Shown: positions 51,416 through 60,524 of the stretch, piece by piece
Layout: the number at the start of each line of letters is the position of its first letter
Numbering within the stretch: the stretch's first letter is position 1
NCBI GenBank assembly: GCA_964386915.1
Contig: CAYLUQ010000007.1
Span: forward strand, 51,707 to 115,706
From: JADHMP01 sp964386915
GTDB lineage: Bacteria; Bacteroidota; Bacteroidia; Flavobacteriales; Flavobacteriaceae
Direction: 5' to 3'
Length of the DNA: 64,000 bases
Made by a program: the position numbers and the translations under genes
The notes under the pieces: generated by a model
Told to the model about the DNA's origin: nothing
What the model saw: the letters and a program-made list of their open reading frames with translations, nothing else
Databases searched by the model: none

Positions 51416-52699
51416 ATGAAACTTTGGCAAAAAGGAAATCCCATCAATGAAAAAGTAGACGCCTTCACCGTGGGTAAAGACCGAGAATATGATTTGGTTT
51501 TAGCGCCCTACGATTGTGAGGCTTCCATGGCGCATGCCGCCATGCTGGGAAAAGTTGGCCTATTGACTAATGAGGAAGCTGAAAAATTGATAGAGGAACT
51601 CAAGGCCATTAAACAAACAACCCTTGACGGAACCTTTACCATTCCAGATTCCTTTGAAGATATGCATTCGCGGATTGAATTTTTGTTAACCGAAAAATTA
51701 GGCGCTTTAGGAAAGAAAATTCATACTGCTCGATCTCGAAACGATCAGGTTTTAGTGGCCCTTCAACTTTATATTAAAGAAGAAGTACAACAGCTAAAAA
51801 AGGCAACCTTTGCTCTTTTTGAGATATTGATGGATTTGGCAGAAAAAAATAAAAATGTTTTAATGCCCGGCTATACACATATGCAGGTGGCCATGCCTTC
51901 TTCCTTTGGTCTTTGGTTTTCGGCCTATGCAGAAAGTCTCATAGATGATGTGGTGCTGCTCAATGCGGCCCATACTCTTGCAGATCAAAATCCATTAGGC
52001 AGTGCAGCGGGCTATGGCACCTCTTTTACCATTGATCGAGAGGCCACCACCGATAGACTTGGATTTTCAACCCTAAAATATAATGTTGTGGCCGCCCAAA
52101 TGGGAAGAGGCAAAATTGAAAAAACAACCACTCAAGCCATAGGACAACTGGGTGCCACCCTTTCAAAATTGGCTATGGATGTTTGCCTGTATATGGGACA
52201 AGACTTTGATTTTATTCGTTTTCCGGAAAGTTTAACCACGGGTTCTAGCATTATGCCCCACAAAAAAAATCCAGATATTTTTGAATTAATTAGAGGCAAA
52301 TGCAATTTATTGCAAGGATTGCCCCACCAATTAACTTTGTTAACTTCAAACCTACCCAGTGGCTATCATCGAGAAATGCAATTGGCTAAAGGTTTACTCA
52401 TTGACGCCTTTCATGAAATGAAATCCTGTTTAGAAATGCTAGCTTATAGCTTGGCTCAGGTGGAGGTGAACCAAGACCTTTTACACCACAGCAAATATGA
52501 CTATCTCTTTAGTGTAGATACCCTTAATGAATGGGTCAAAAACGGAATGCCTTTTAGAGAAGCTTATCAAAAAATGGGGCAAGAAATTACCGCAGGAAAT
52601 TTTAAGCCTGAAAAAAAAGTAAACCACACCCATTTGGGTAGCATTGGCAATGTTGGGTTTGAGGAGATTCGCTCTAAAATGAAAACCCTTTTGGACTAA
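51416..52699 (+). CDS. argH: Argininosuccinate lyase
   Basis: Splits argininosuccinate into arginine and fumarate. The 427-residue protein shows SMAHAAMLGKVGLL, DMHSRIEFLLTEKLG, KIHTARSRNDQVLVALQLYIK, MPGYTHMQVAMP and the superfamily signature TTGSSIMPHKKNPDIFELIRGK. Last gene of the operon; its stop overlaps the end of the convergent oxidoreductase gene by 4 bases, leaving no space for a separate terminator. Confidence 0.97.
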   Translation: MKLWQKGNPINEKVDAFTVGKDREYDLVLAPYDCEASMAHAAMLGKVGLLTNEEAEKLIEELKAIKQTTLDGTFTIPDSFEDMHSRIEFLLTEKLGALGKKIHTARSRNDQVLVALQLYIKEEVQQLKKATFALFEILMDLAEKNKNVLMPGYTHMQVAMPSSFGLWFSAYAESLIDDVVLLNAAHTLADQNPLGSAAGYGTSFTIDREATTDRLGFSTLKYNVVAAQMGRGKIEKTTTQAIGQLGATLSKLAMDVCLYMGQDFDFIRFPESLTTGSSIMPHKKNPDIFELIRGKCNLLQGLPHQLTLLTSNLPSGYHREMQLAKGLLIDAFHEMKSCLEMLAYSLAQVEVNQDLLHHSKYDYLFSVDTLNEWVKNGMPFREAYQKMGQEITAGNFKPEKKVNHTHLGSIGNVGFEEIRSKMKTLLD

Positions 52700-53985
52700 A
52701 AATTGCGATAGTCCCAGTTGCCTCTGTAGGCTCGGCCCAACAAGAGATTAGCGCTAGGATCGTCAACAAATTTTTCGGTCGTTGGATTCCACTCCAAGGG
52801 TCGTTGCAAGTCATAGGCAATATTGGCAATATTACATACTGTTGCTGTTCGGTGTCCAACTTCAACATCACAAATGGGTCTTGTTCTGTCTCGAATGGCT
52901 TGGAGCCAATCTAGATGATGATTTTCACTATGGTAAACCCTTTTGGTGGCCGTGCTAGGCAAATCTTCTTTGGCTAAACTGGCATTAGGGAAAGTTTTTA
53001 AATAGGATCTACTCACTTCTAGACGCCCTTCGGTTCCAATAAACTGAATTTCATTGCACCCCTTACCCCAACGTGAATGACTCACTGTTAATCCGTCATC
53101 ATAGGTAAATGTTAGGCCAATTTCTGCAGGATGGTTGGGAGGTGTAAATTGAACGGGGCCTCCGGCATCGCGGTCTAAGGCCCATTGGACAATATCAAAC
53201 ATATGAGCTCCCCAATCGGTAATCATTCCGCCTCCAAAGGGTTTATAATCACGCCACATACCCCAACGGTCATCGTCTATGGGACAAGCTAAATCACGGT
53301 GATAGGAACGATAAGGAGCCGGGCCAATCCAAGCGTTCCACTCAATATTTTCAGGGGTGGGTTGGGCCGGTAATTCACACGCTTTCCAGGGCTGCCCCAC
53401 GCAAACATGAACCGCTTTTATTTCTCCTATATAGCCATTGCGGATTAACTCAACTCCATGTCTAAAATTGCGCCATGAGCGCTGCATGCTCCCGGTTTGA
53501 AAGACCACGTCATATTTTCGAGCGGCATTGACCATAGCCCTACCTTCTTCCACACTACTGGAAAGTGGTTTTTCACAATAAATGTCTTTACCCACTTTAG
53601 CGCTATCTACAGCCATTTGAGCATGCCAATGGTCGGGAGAAGCAATCACAACGGCATCGATATCCGATTGGGAAAGCAGCTCGCTGTAGGTTGGAAAATG
53701 TGTAATACTACTCAGGGTTTTTCCTTTTTTGGTAGCTGTTTCTTTATAAGTCTCTTCAAACAAATCCATCTTAAGCCGATCTACATCAGAAACAGCCACT
53801 ACGGCCGCTTCATCATAATTGACAAAATTCTTCATTAAGCCCCTACCTTGTCGTCCGACGCCAATGAATCCAATTTGTATTTTGTTGTTGGGAGAGGTTG
53901 TTGAAAATCCAAGTACATGACTTGGCACAATGGTAAAAGCTGCTGAAGCACCAGCCGCTTTTTGAATAAAGTTTCTTCGTTTCAA
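52696..53985 (-). CDS. Gfo/Idh/MocA-family oxidoreductase with twin-arginine signal
   Basis: The 429-residue protein begins MKRRNFIQKAAGASAAFTIVPSHVLG, a Tat-type signal (RR then hydrophobic stretch), so it is probably exported folded. The Rossmann domain (QIGFIGVGRQGRGLMKNFV) binds NAD(P); YCEKPLSSSVEEGRAMV holds the family catalytic Lys-Pro; the second domain follows (WGAHMFDIVQWALDRD). Relatives act on sugars or sugar acids; exported members often include glycosidase-like enzymes. The substrate is unknown, and no carbohydrate genes are adjacent. Confidence 0.88.
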   Translation of the reverse strand: MKRRNFIQKAAGASAAFTIVPSHVLGFSTTSPNNKIQIGFIGVGRQGRGLMKNFVNYDEAAVVAVSDVDRLKMDLFEETYKETATKKGKTLSSITHFPTYSELLSQSDIDAVVIASPDHWHAQMAVDSAKVGKDIYCEKPLSSSVEEGRAMVNAARKYDVVFQTGSMQRSWRNFRHGVELIRNGYIGEIKAVHVCVGQPWKACELPAQPTPENIEWNAWIGPAPYRSYHRDLACPIDDDRWGMWRDYKPFGGGMITDWGAHMFDIVQWALDRDAGGPVQFTPPNHPAEIGLTFTYDDGLTVSHSRWGKGCNEIQFIGTEGRLEVSRSYLKTFPNASLAKEDLPSTATKRVYHSENHHLDWLQAIRDRTRPICDVEVGHRTATVCNIANIAYDLQRPLEWNPTTEKFVDDPSANLLLGRAYRGNWDYRNF

Positions 53986-54134
53986 AATGTATTGTTTTGT
54001 CCTAAGATAATCAATTTTAAAAAATTGAGAACCTTTTTAACCCCCACAAAAAAAATTTGTAGCGCTAGAACACTAGAGAACTTGGAGTATACCCTATAGA
54101 AAAACTAAACCGATTTTAAAACAAAAACGAGAAT

Positions 54135-55535
54135 TTAGCTGTGTAAGGCTCTATTTTCTGTAGCTGCTAATGCTGCTTCTTTAACGGCTTCGGCATAGGT
54201 GGGGTGCGAATGACTCATACGGGCAATGTCTTCTGCGGAAGCTCTAAACTCCATGGCGGTTACAGCTTCTGCAATAAGATCAGCGGCACGTGCACCTATC
54301 ATATGCACACCCAAAACCTCATCTGTAGTGGCATCGGCTAAGATTTTTACAAATCCGTCAGTATCCATACTGGCTCGAGCACGACCAAGGGCTCGCATAG
54401 GAAACTGACCCGATTTATAGGCAACTCCTGCTTCCTTCAACTGCTCTTCTGTTTTTCCTACAGCAGCTACTTCTGGCCAAGTATAAATAACATTAGGAAT
54501 TAAATTGTGATCAATATGGGGTTTTTGACCCGCTAGACGTTCGGCTACAGCCACCCCTTCTTCTTCTGCTTTGTGTGCCAACATGGCACCGCGAACCACG
54601 TCGCCTATGGCATATATATTGGGTGTGGCGGTTTGCAATGATTCGTTCACTTCTACTTGCCCTCTTTCGTTGAGGGTAACGCCGGCAGCTTGAGCGTTTA
54701 ATCCGTCCGTATATGGTTTACGACCTACTGCTACCAAACAATAGTCTGCTTCCCATTGAACTTCGTTGCCTTTTTTGTCTTTTGCCGAAACATGCACTTG
54801 ATCGCCCTTGCGTTCCACTTGATGAACCGCGTGGGATAAAAAGAAGGAAACGCCTTGTTTTTTCATCACTTTTGTAAGTTCTCTAGAAAGAGCACTGTCC
54901 ATTGCGGGGGTAATGCGATCTGCATATTCTACAACGGAAACCTCAGCCCCTAAACGAGCATAAACCTGTCCAAGCTCTAAGCCAATGACACCCCCTCCGA
55001 TGACCATAAGTTTTTTGGGAATTTCTTTTAAGGATAGAGCTTCTGTTGAGGTTATGATGCGTTCCTTATCTAACTTTATAAAAGGGAGTGTGGCAGGTTT
55101 AGAACCTGTGGCAATGATGGTGTTTTTGGCTTCAATGGTTTGAGCATCTTTGCCTTCTATCTTAATGTGGGTGGCGTCTTCAAAACTACCTGTGCCCCGT
55201 AAGACAGTAATTTTGTTTTTGTCCATCAAAAAATCGATTCCTTTGGTAGTTTGTTCCACCACGCTTGCTTTTCTATCGATCATTTGTTTAAAATTCAATT
55301 TCACGGTGCCGTCAATTTCAATGCCGTGAGCAGGGAAGTGTTTTAAAGCTTCTTCATAGTGGTGTGAAGAGTCTAATAATGATTTTGAAGGAATACAGCC
55401 CACGTTGAGACAAGTGCCCCCTAGGGTATCATATTTTTCAATCAATACCGTTTTAAGCCCCAATTGGGCACAACGAATAGCCGCTACATAACCTCCAGGG
55501 CCAGAACCTATAACTGCAACATCATAAACACTCAT
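54135..55535 (-). CDS. lpdA: Dihydrolipoyl dehydrogenase
   Basis: The E3 flavoenzyme of 2-oxoacid dehydrogenase and glycine cleavage complexes; reoxidises dihydrolipoamide with NAD. The 466-residue protein shows FAD-binding VAVIGSGPGGYVAAIRCAQLG, the redox disulfide GGTCLNVGCIPSKSLLDSSH, NAD-binding MVIGGGVIGLELGQVYARLGA, YAIGDVVRGAMLAHKAEEEG and the C-terminal active His-Glu in SHSHPTYAEAVKEAA. No E1/E2 genes are next to it; it appears to be a single transcription unit from its own promoter. Confidence 0.97.
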   Translation of the reverse strand: MSVYDVAVIGSGPGGYVAAIRCAQLGLKTVLIEKYDTLGGTCLNVGCIPSKSLLDSSHHYEEALKHFPAHGIEIDGTVKLNFKQMIDRKASVVEQTTKGIDFLMDKNKITVLRGTGSFEDATHIKIEGKDAQTIEAKNTIIATGSKPATLPFIKLDKERIITSTEALSLKEIPKKLMVIGGGVIGLELGQVYARLGAEVSVVEYADRITPAMDSALSRELTKVMKKQGVSFFLSHAVHQVERKGDQVHVSAKDKKGNEVQWEADYCLVAVGRKPYTDGLNAQAAGVTLNERGQVEVNESLQTATPNIYAIGDVVRGAMLAHKAEEEGVAVAERLAGQKPHIDHNLIPNVIYTWPEVAAVGKTEEQLKEAGVAYKSGQFPMRALGRARASMDTDGFVKILADATTDEVLGVHMIGARAADLIAEAVTAMEFRASAEDIARMSHSHPTYAEAVKEAALAATENRALHS

Positions 55536-55558
55536 AAAATTGAACTTTTTGTTAGCTG

Positions 55559-55566
55559 CAAAACTA
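55559..55566 (-). promoter_or_regulatory. -7 promoter box of lpdA
   Basis: On the minus strand TAGTTTTG matches TAnnTTTG exactly, about 24 bases before the lpdA ATG. The -33 region is weak (no TTTG at 19 bases). The remaining gap to 55736 holds no other recognisable element. Confidence 0.4.
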
Positions 55567-55736
55567 CAAATGTTTCTATGGTTTTTTGTAATTTTAAGAA
55601 ATTATAAGCCCCAAAAATGAAAAAACAAACCCTCAGTTTCTCTTTTTCCCTTTTACCCTTTCCTTGATTTAGCCGAATTTATTTTGATTTTGGGCCAGTG
55701 CTGTTTGCTTTAATTAATTTAAACCTCATCTTAACC

Positions 55737-56111
55737 ATGTATTTATTTAAAATTATTTTTTCCTTTTTAAAAGACAAAGAATATCGTCAGCTTTTGTGGG
55801 TTTCAGGTCTCATTGTTATCATTGGCACCCTTTGCTATCACTATATTGAAGGTTGGTCTTGGATTGATGCTGCCTATTTTTCTGTCATTACCCTGACCAC
55901 CATTGGCTACGGCGATTTTTCTCCGCAAACCACCTTTGGAAAAGTTTTTACCATCTTTTATATTCTAATTGGTGTGGGGGTTGTTCTAGGATTTATTAAT
56001 ACCATTTATTTGCATTACAAAACGCAAAACAAAAATAAGGTCTTCAATAAAATTCGTACTATTGTGAGAAGATCAATTGTATGCGCGAAAAATCGCCCGC
56101 TCTTAGTTTAG
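55737..56111 (+). CDS. Two-helix potassium channel (ion channel family)
   Basis: From ATG 55737 the product has 124 residues. It has a first helix (QLLWVSGLIVIIGTLCYHYI), a pore loop with the K+ selectivity filter TTIGYGDF in LTTIGYGDFSPQTTFGK, and a second helix (VFTIFYILIGVGVVLGFINTIYL), then a short basic tail. That is the minimal KcsA-like pore with no ligand or voltage sensor. A GTG at 55698 would add 13 residues. Its 3' end overlaps nhaC by 31 bases in another frame, which is large but both frames are clear. Confidence 0.87.
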   Translation: MYLFKIIFSFLKDKEYRQLLWVSGLIVIIGTLCYHYIEGWSWIDAAYFSVITLTTIGYGDFSPQTTFGKVFTIFYILIGVGVVLGFINTIYLHYKTQNKNKVFNKIRTIVRRSIVCAKNRPLLV

Positions 56112-57520
56112 GTGCCGCTTTACTTCCTGTTGTAGTACTCATTCTATTATTGGGATTTAATGTGAGTGTATTTGGAGACAACGCCTTAGGGGGGTCTAAT
56201 CAATTTATTCTGCTCATTGGAGCCGCAGTTGCTGCCGTGATAGGGTTTCGTAAAAAAATTGCCTACGTCGAAATGATGGAAGCCATTGGCACCAACCTAA
56301 AAGCCACCACAGGAGCCATTTTAATTTTACTTTTTGTAGGAGCCTTGGCCGGAACTTGGTTGGCTTCGGGAATTATTCCCGCCATGATTTATTATGGTTT
56401 ACAACTCATTCATCCGGCTGTTTTTCTCCCGGCTTGTGTCATTATATGTGCTATCATTTCTTTAGCCACAGGAAGTAGTTGGACCACCTCTGCCACCGTG
56501 GGCATTGCTTTAATAGGAATTGGCAAAGCACTTGGTTTGCCCGTGGGCATGGTGGCAGGTGCTGTCATATCTGGCGCCTATTTTGGAGACAAACTCTCTC
56601 CTTTGAGTGACACCACTAACCTTGCCCCTGCTATGGCTGGCGGAGATCTTTTTACGCATATTCGCTACATGACCCTCACCACAGTGCCCAGCATTGTGAT
56701 TACACTTGCTCTTTTTATCCTCATTAGTTTTTTTCAAACCCCCAGTGGACAAACCGATATTAATCAAATGTTGAGTGCCATAGAAGATAAATTTACCATA
56801 AATCTCTGGTTATTTTTAGTGCCCTTAACCGTCATTTTTTTAATCATCAAAAAAAGTCCTCCTCTAATAGCACTTATGATTGGCACGCTGTTGGGAGCCC
56901 TTTTCACTGTCTTGTTTCAGTCTCAGCTTCTTTTAGAATTGAGTGGGGTAGCTCATTTAAACCTCACCACGGTCTATGAAACACTTTTAAATGTGATTAC
57001 TACCGAAACGGTTATTGAAACAGATAATCCTATGCTCAATGATCTTTTTACTTCTGGTGGTATGGGTGGCATGTTGGGCACCATTTGGCTCATCATTTGT
57101 GCAATGGTTTTTGGTGGCGTTATGGATGCCATTGGTGCCCTAGAACGTATTAGCCAAGCCTTGCTGCAATGGGCACAAAATACCCTACAACTGTTTGCCA
57201 GTACGGTCCTTTCTTGTGTGACTATCAATATTAGCGCCTCTGACCAATATCTATCTCTGGTCATTCCCGGAAAAATGTTTGCCAAAGCCTATAAAGATAG
57301 AGGCTTGGCACCAGAAAATCTAAGTCGCACACTTGAAGATTCTGGAACTGTTACCTCTGTGTTAATTCCTTGGAATACCTGTGGTGCCTATCAATCGGGG
57401 GTGTTAGGAGTGAGTGTGAGCAGCTATTTTATTTATGCTTTTTTCAATTGGATTAGCCCTTTTATGACCCTTCTTTTTGCCGCATTCCAAATCAAAATTA
57501 AATCCTTAAAGGAAGCCTAA
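56081..57520 (+). CDS. nhaC: Na+/H+ antiporter, NhaC family
   Basis: The 479-residue inner-membrane protein has about 11-12 hydrophobic helices. NhaC-type motifs include LATGSSWTTSATVGIALIGIG, VSGAYFGDKLSPLSDTTNLAPA-like SGAYFGDKLSPLSDTTNLA, and ISASDQYLSLVIPGKMF, LEDSGTVTSVLIPWNTCGAY. It exchanges Na+ for H+, helping pH and sodium homeostasis, as in marine flavobacteria. ATG 56081 lies inside the K+ channel gene, suggesting linked expression of a K+ channel and a Na+ exporter. Confidence 0.93.
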   Translation: MREKSPALSLGAALLPVVVLILLLGFNVSVFGDNALGGSNQFILLIGAAVAAVIGFRKKIAYVEMMEAIGTNLKATTGAILILLFVGALAGTWLASGIIPAMIYYGLQLIHPAVFLPACVIICAIISLATGSSWTTSATVGIALIGIGKALGLPVGMVAGAVISGAYFGDKLSPLSDTTNLAPAMAGGDLFTHIRYMTLTTVPSIVITLALFILISFFQTPSGQTDINQMLSAIEDKFTINLWLFLVPLTVIFLIIKKSPPLIALMIGTLLGALFTVLFQSQLLLELSGVAHLNLTTVYETLLNVITTETVIETDNPMLNDLFTSGGMGGMLGTIWLIICAMVFGGVMDAIGALERISQALLQWAQNTLQLFASTVLSCVTINISASDQYLSLVIPGKMFAKAYKDRGLAPENLSRTLEDSGTVTSVLIPWNTCGAYQSGVLGVSVSSYFIYAFFNWISPFMTLLFAAFQIKIKSLKEA

Positions 57521-57527
57521 AAGCATC

Positions 57528-57556
57528 TTGATATTGCTTTTGAATTTGTATTTTTG
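57528..57556 (+). promoter_or_regulatory. Promoter of ftsK-lolA-lpt-ribB
   Basis: TTG at 57528-57530, 18 bases, then TATTTTTG (57549-57556), an exact TAnnTTTG. The start would be near 57563, about 12 bases before the ATG at 57575; this rules out TTG 57554 as the ftsK start. Confidence 0.6.
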
Positions 57557-57574
57557 TGGGAGAGTTCAGCATTG

Positions 57575-59896
57575 ATGGCCACGCAACAAAAAAAATCTAC
57601 CCAAACCAATTCGTCTTCAGCCAAACAAAAAAGGCAACGTTTAGTTCTTTTTGGTGCTTTTTTAATTTTAGCATCAACCTTGTTGATTATCGCTATGCTC
57701 TCTTATTTCTTGCATTGGGAAGAAGATTTTAGCTCGTTGGAAAGTTTAGGCGACCCAAGTGTTGAAAGTGTCAACGTGCTAAAAAAATTAGGTGCTTTTG
57801 TTAGTCATTTCATGGTCTATCAACTTTTTGGATTGGGGGCCTATATTTTGGCCTATCTGCTCTTGATAACCGGTTTGTTTTATTTTTTTAATTTTTCAAA
57901 AAAGAACTTGTTGAAACAATGGAGTTGGGGGGTGCTACACACCCTTTGGCTGAGCATTAGCATGGGCTTTTTTTATGAAGCCTCTCCCATTTTGAGTGGT
58001 GTGGTGGGCTATGAGATTTATCTTTGGATGGTTACCTATATTGGTGCTGTTGGTTTAGCCAGTCTTCTATTTTTTGTGCTGCTTTGCTTTTTAGTCATTG
58101 AATTAGACTGGACTCCAGAACGAATTAAAAAATGGTTTATCAAACCAAAAACGGAAGAATTAGAGCTCGAACCAGAAGATGTCCAAGAGTCTGACCTCCC
58201 CCTTGAAGAAACTTTGGAGGAACCTGATGAATCAAACGCCATAGCCTTAACCCCAACCCCCGAAATTGATACCACAGAAAAAAAAGCGGAGGTTTTGGAA
58301 CCCAAAGAAGACATTCCATTGGAAATTGAAACAGCCGAAGAAGAGGTAAATCAGCTAGCAGAAGAATTGGTTAAAAAACAAGGTTTATTTGATCCAACCC
58401 TTGCCCTAAGTAACTATAAGACTCCTAGCATTAATCTCCTTAAAGACTATGGCGACGGCTCTATTACGATTAATCAAGAAGAACTAGATCAAAATAAAAA
58501 TAAAATTGTGGAAACCTTGAGCAACTATAAAATTGGCATTGCTCATATAAAAGCCACCATTGGACCTACCGTAACACTCTATGAAATTGTGCCCGATGCG
58601 GGTATCCGAATTTCAAAAATCAAAAACTTAGAAGACGATATTGCTCTATCGCTGTCTGCTCTAGGCATCCGAATTATAGCGCCCATTCCCGGCAAGGGCA
58701 CCATAGGTATTGAAGTGCCCAATCAAAAACCAAGTGTGGTTTCCATGCGATCGGTATTAAGCACCACCAAATTTCAAAATGCAGAAATGGAGTTGCCCTT
58801 GGCATTGGGCAAAACCATTAGCAACGAAACCTTTGTGGTAGATCTAACCAAAATGCCCCATTTGCTTATGGCTGGAGCTACCGGGCAGGGAAAATCGGTG
58901 GGCCTCAATGCTGTGATTTCATCCCTACTCTACAAAAAACACCCCGCGGAGGTCAAGTTTGTTTTGGTTGATCCAAAAAAGGTAGAATTAAATATTTACA
59001 ATAAAATTGAACGGCACTATTTAGCCAAATTGCCCGATAGTGAAGACGCCATTATTACAGACAACAGCAAAGTGATTAACACCCTCAATTCACTTTGTAT
59101 AGAAATGGACAACCGCTATGAGTTGCTAAAAAATGGAATGTGCCGCAATTTAAAAGAATACAACAAGAAATTTAAGGCTAGAAAGCTCAACCCAAATGAG
59201 GGGCATAATTTCTTACCCTATATTATTTTGATTGTAGATGAATTTGCCGATTTGATTATGACGGCAGGCAAAGAAGTAGAAACACCAATTGCTCGATTGG
59301 CACAATTGGCTCGTGCTGTTGGCATTCACCTTATTATTGCCACCCAACGCCCCTCGGTAAATGTTATTACGGGCATCATCAAAGCCAATTTCCCCGCTCG
59401 AATAGCGTTTAGGGTAACCTCAAAAATTGATTCTCGCACCATCTTAGACAGTGGAGGAGCCGAACAACTCATAGGCCGTGGTGACATGCTATACACCCAA
59501 GGCAATGAACTCACCCGAATTCAGTGTGCCTTTGTTGATACCCCCGAAGTAGAACGTATTGCCGCATTTATAGGCGCCCAAAAAGGCTATGCCGAAGCCC
59601 ATCAATTGCCTGAATATGTTGGAGAAGAAAACGAAAGCACACTGGACATTGATGCCTCCGAACGCGATGCGCTTTTTAAAGAAGCTGCCGAGGTAATTGT
59701 TGTGGCTCAACAAGGTTCGGCATCACTTTTGCAACGAAAATTAAAACTAGGCTATAATCGTGCCGGAAGGATTATTGATCAAATGGAAGCCGCTGGAATT
59801 GTGGGGCCATTTGAAGGGAGTAAAGCCCGCCAAGTGCTGATTCCCGATTTAGCCAGTTTAGAACGCTTTTTAAACCAAGATGCCCATGAAAATTAA
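57575..59896 (+). CDS. ftsK: DNA translocase FtsK
   Basis: The division-site motor that pumps chromosome termini and aids dimer resolution. From ATG 57575 it has 773 residues: about four N-terminal membrane helices (to about residue 180), an acidic linker rich in Glu/Pro (EELELEPEDVQESDLPLEE), then the RecA-like motor with Walker A LMAGATGQGKSVGLNAVISSL, Walker B IILIVDEFADLIM, LARAVGIHLIIATQRPSV, and the C-terminal winged-helix gamma domain (GSASLLQRKLKLGYNRAGRIIDQ) that reads DNA polarity sites. First gene of a coupled group with lolA, lptF/G and ribB. Confidence 0.96.
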   Translation: MATQQKKSTQTNSSSAKQKRQRLVLFGAFLILASTLLIIAMLSYFLHWEEDFSSLESLGDPSVESVNVLKKLGAFVSHFMVYQLFGLGAYILAYLLLITGLFYFFNFSKKNLLKQWSWGVLHTLWLSISMGFFYEASPILSGVVGYEIYLWMVTYIGAVGLASLLFFVLLCFLVIELDWTPERIKKWFIKPKTEELELEPEDVQESDLPLEETLEEPDESNAIALTPTPEIDTTEKKAEVLEPKEDIPLEIETAEEEVNQLAEELVKKQGLFDPTLALSNYKTPSINLLKDYGDGSITINQEELDQNKNKIVETLSNYKIGIAHIKATIGPTVTLYEIVPDAGIRISKIKNLEDDIALSLSALGIRIIAPIPGKGTIGIEVPNQKPSVVSMRSVLSTTKFQNAEMELPLALGKTISNETFVVDLTKMPHLLMAGATGQGKSVGLNAVISSLLYKKHPAEVKFVLVDPKKVELNIYNKIERHYLAKLPDSEDAIITDNSKVINTLNSLCIEMDNRYELLKNGMCRNLKEYNKKFKARKLNPNEGHNFLPYIILIVDEFADLIMTAGKEVETPIARLAQLARAVGIHLIIATQRPSVNVITGIIKANFPARIAFRVTSKIDSRTILDSGGAEQLIGRGDMLYTQGNELTRIQCAFVDTPEVERIAAFIGAQKGYAEAHQLPEYVGEENESTLDIDASERDALFKEAAEVIVVAQQGSASLLQRKLKLGYNRAGRIIDQMEAAGIVGPFEGSKARQVLIPDLASLERFLNQDAHEN

Positions 59897-60521
59897 ATTC
59901 TTTTTGACGGTTTTTTTTCTAAGTCTATTGCCTCTAAGTGCGCAAACTTCTATGGAAGCAAAGAATATTTTAGACGCTGTGGCCGAGACTATTAGTAAAC
60001 AAGAAAACCTTCAATTTAATTTCACCTATGTTTTAAACAACAGACAAGAAAACATTAGGCAAGAAGCTAAAGGCAAAGTGGTGGTGGCTGGAGAACGCTA
60101 CAAATTAGACTTTATGGGAATAGAACAACTATTTGATGGCGAAAAAACCTATACCATTGTGCCCGAAAATGAAGAGATTACTATTTCTGCCGCCCAGGAA
60201 GATGATTTAGGCATTAATCCCACAGAACTCTTACGGTTTTATGTAAAAGGCTATGACTATCAAATGGATATCAAGCAAAATGTGAAAGGAAGACCCATCC
60301 AATTCATCAAATTGATTCCAAGCGAAGAAAATCCAGACATCCAATATTTGCTGCTGGGAATAGACACCAACGCCAATTCTATTTATCGGTTGATAGAAGT
60401 GGGGAGCAATGGCACTCAAACCACACTCACCTTGAACAATCAATTGGTCAATCAACCCCTTGCTGAAGACTATTTTAGGTTTAAACCCGATCAATATCCC
60501 GACTATTATATAAACGAGTAG
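59886..60521 (+). CDS. lolA: LolA-like outer-membrane lipoprotein carrier
   Basis: A periplasmic lipoprotein chaperone. From ATG 59886 (MKIKFFLTVFFLSLLPLSAQ) the 211-residue product has a signal peptide cut near residue 20. The rest is a LolA/LppX-like half-barrel: NILDAVAETISKQENLQFNFTYVL, AKGKVVVAGERYKLDFMGIEQLFDGEKTYTIVPENEE. An ATG at 59880 would add two residues. The start overlaps the ftsK end by 11 bases, and LptF/G follows 3 bases on. Confidence 0.87.
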   Translation: MKIKFFLTVFFLSLLPLSAQTSMEAKNILDAVAETISKQENLQFNFTYVLNNRQENIRQEAKGKVVVAGERYKLDFMGIEQLFDGEKTYTIVPENEEITISAAQEDDLGINPTELLRFYVKGYDYQMDIKQNVKGRPIQFIKLIPSEENPDIQYLLLGIDTNANSIYRLIEVGSNGTQTTLTLNNQLVNQPLAEDYFRFKPDQYPDYYINE

Positions 60522-60524
60522 GTT

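Noticed and set aside
55617..55667. 16-codon frame (Lys/Ser/Phe/Pro-rich) between lpdA and the K+ channel gene
   Set aside because: No promoter, no relation to downstream function and no conserved feature; likely chance.
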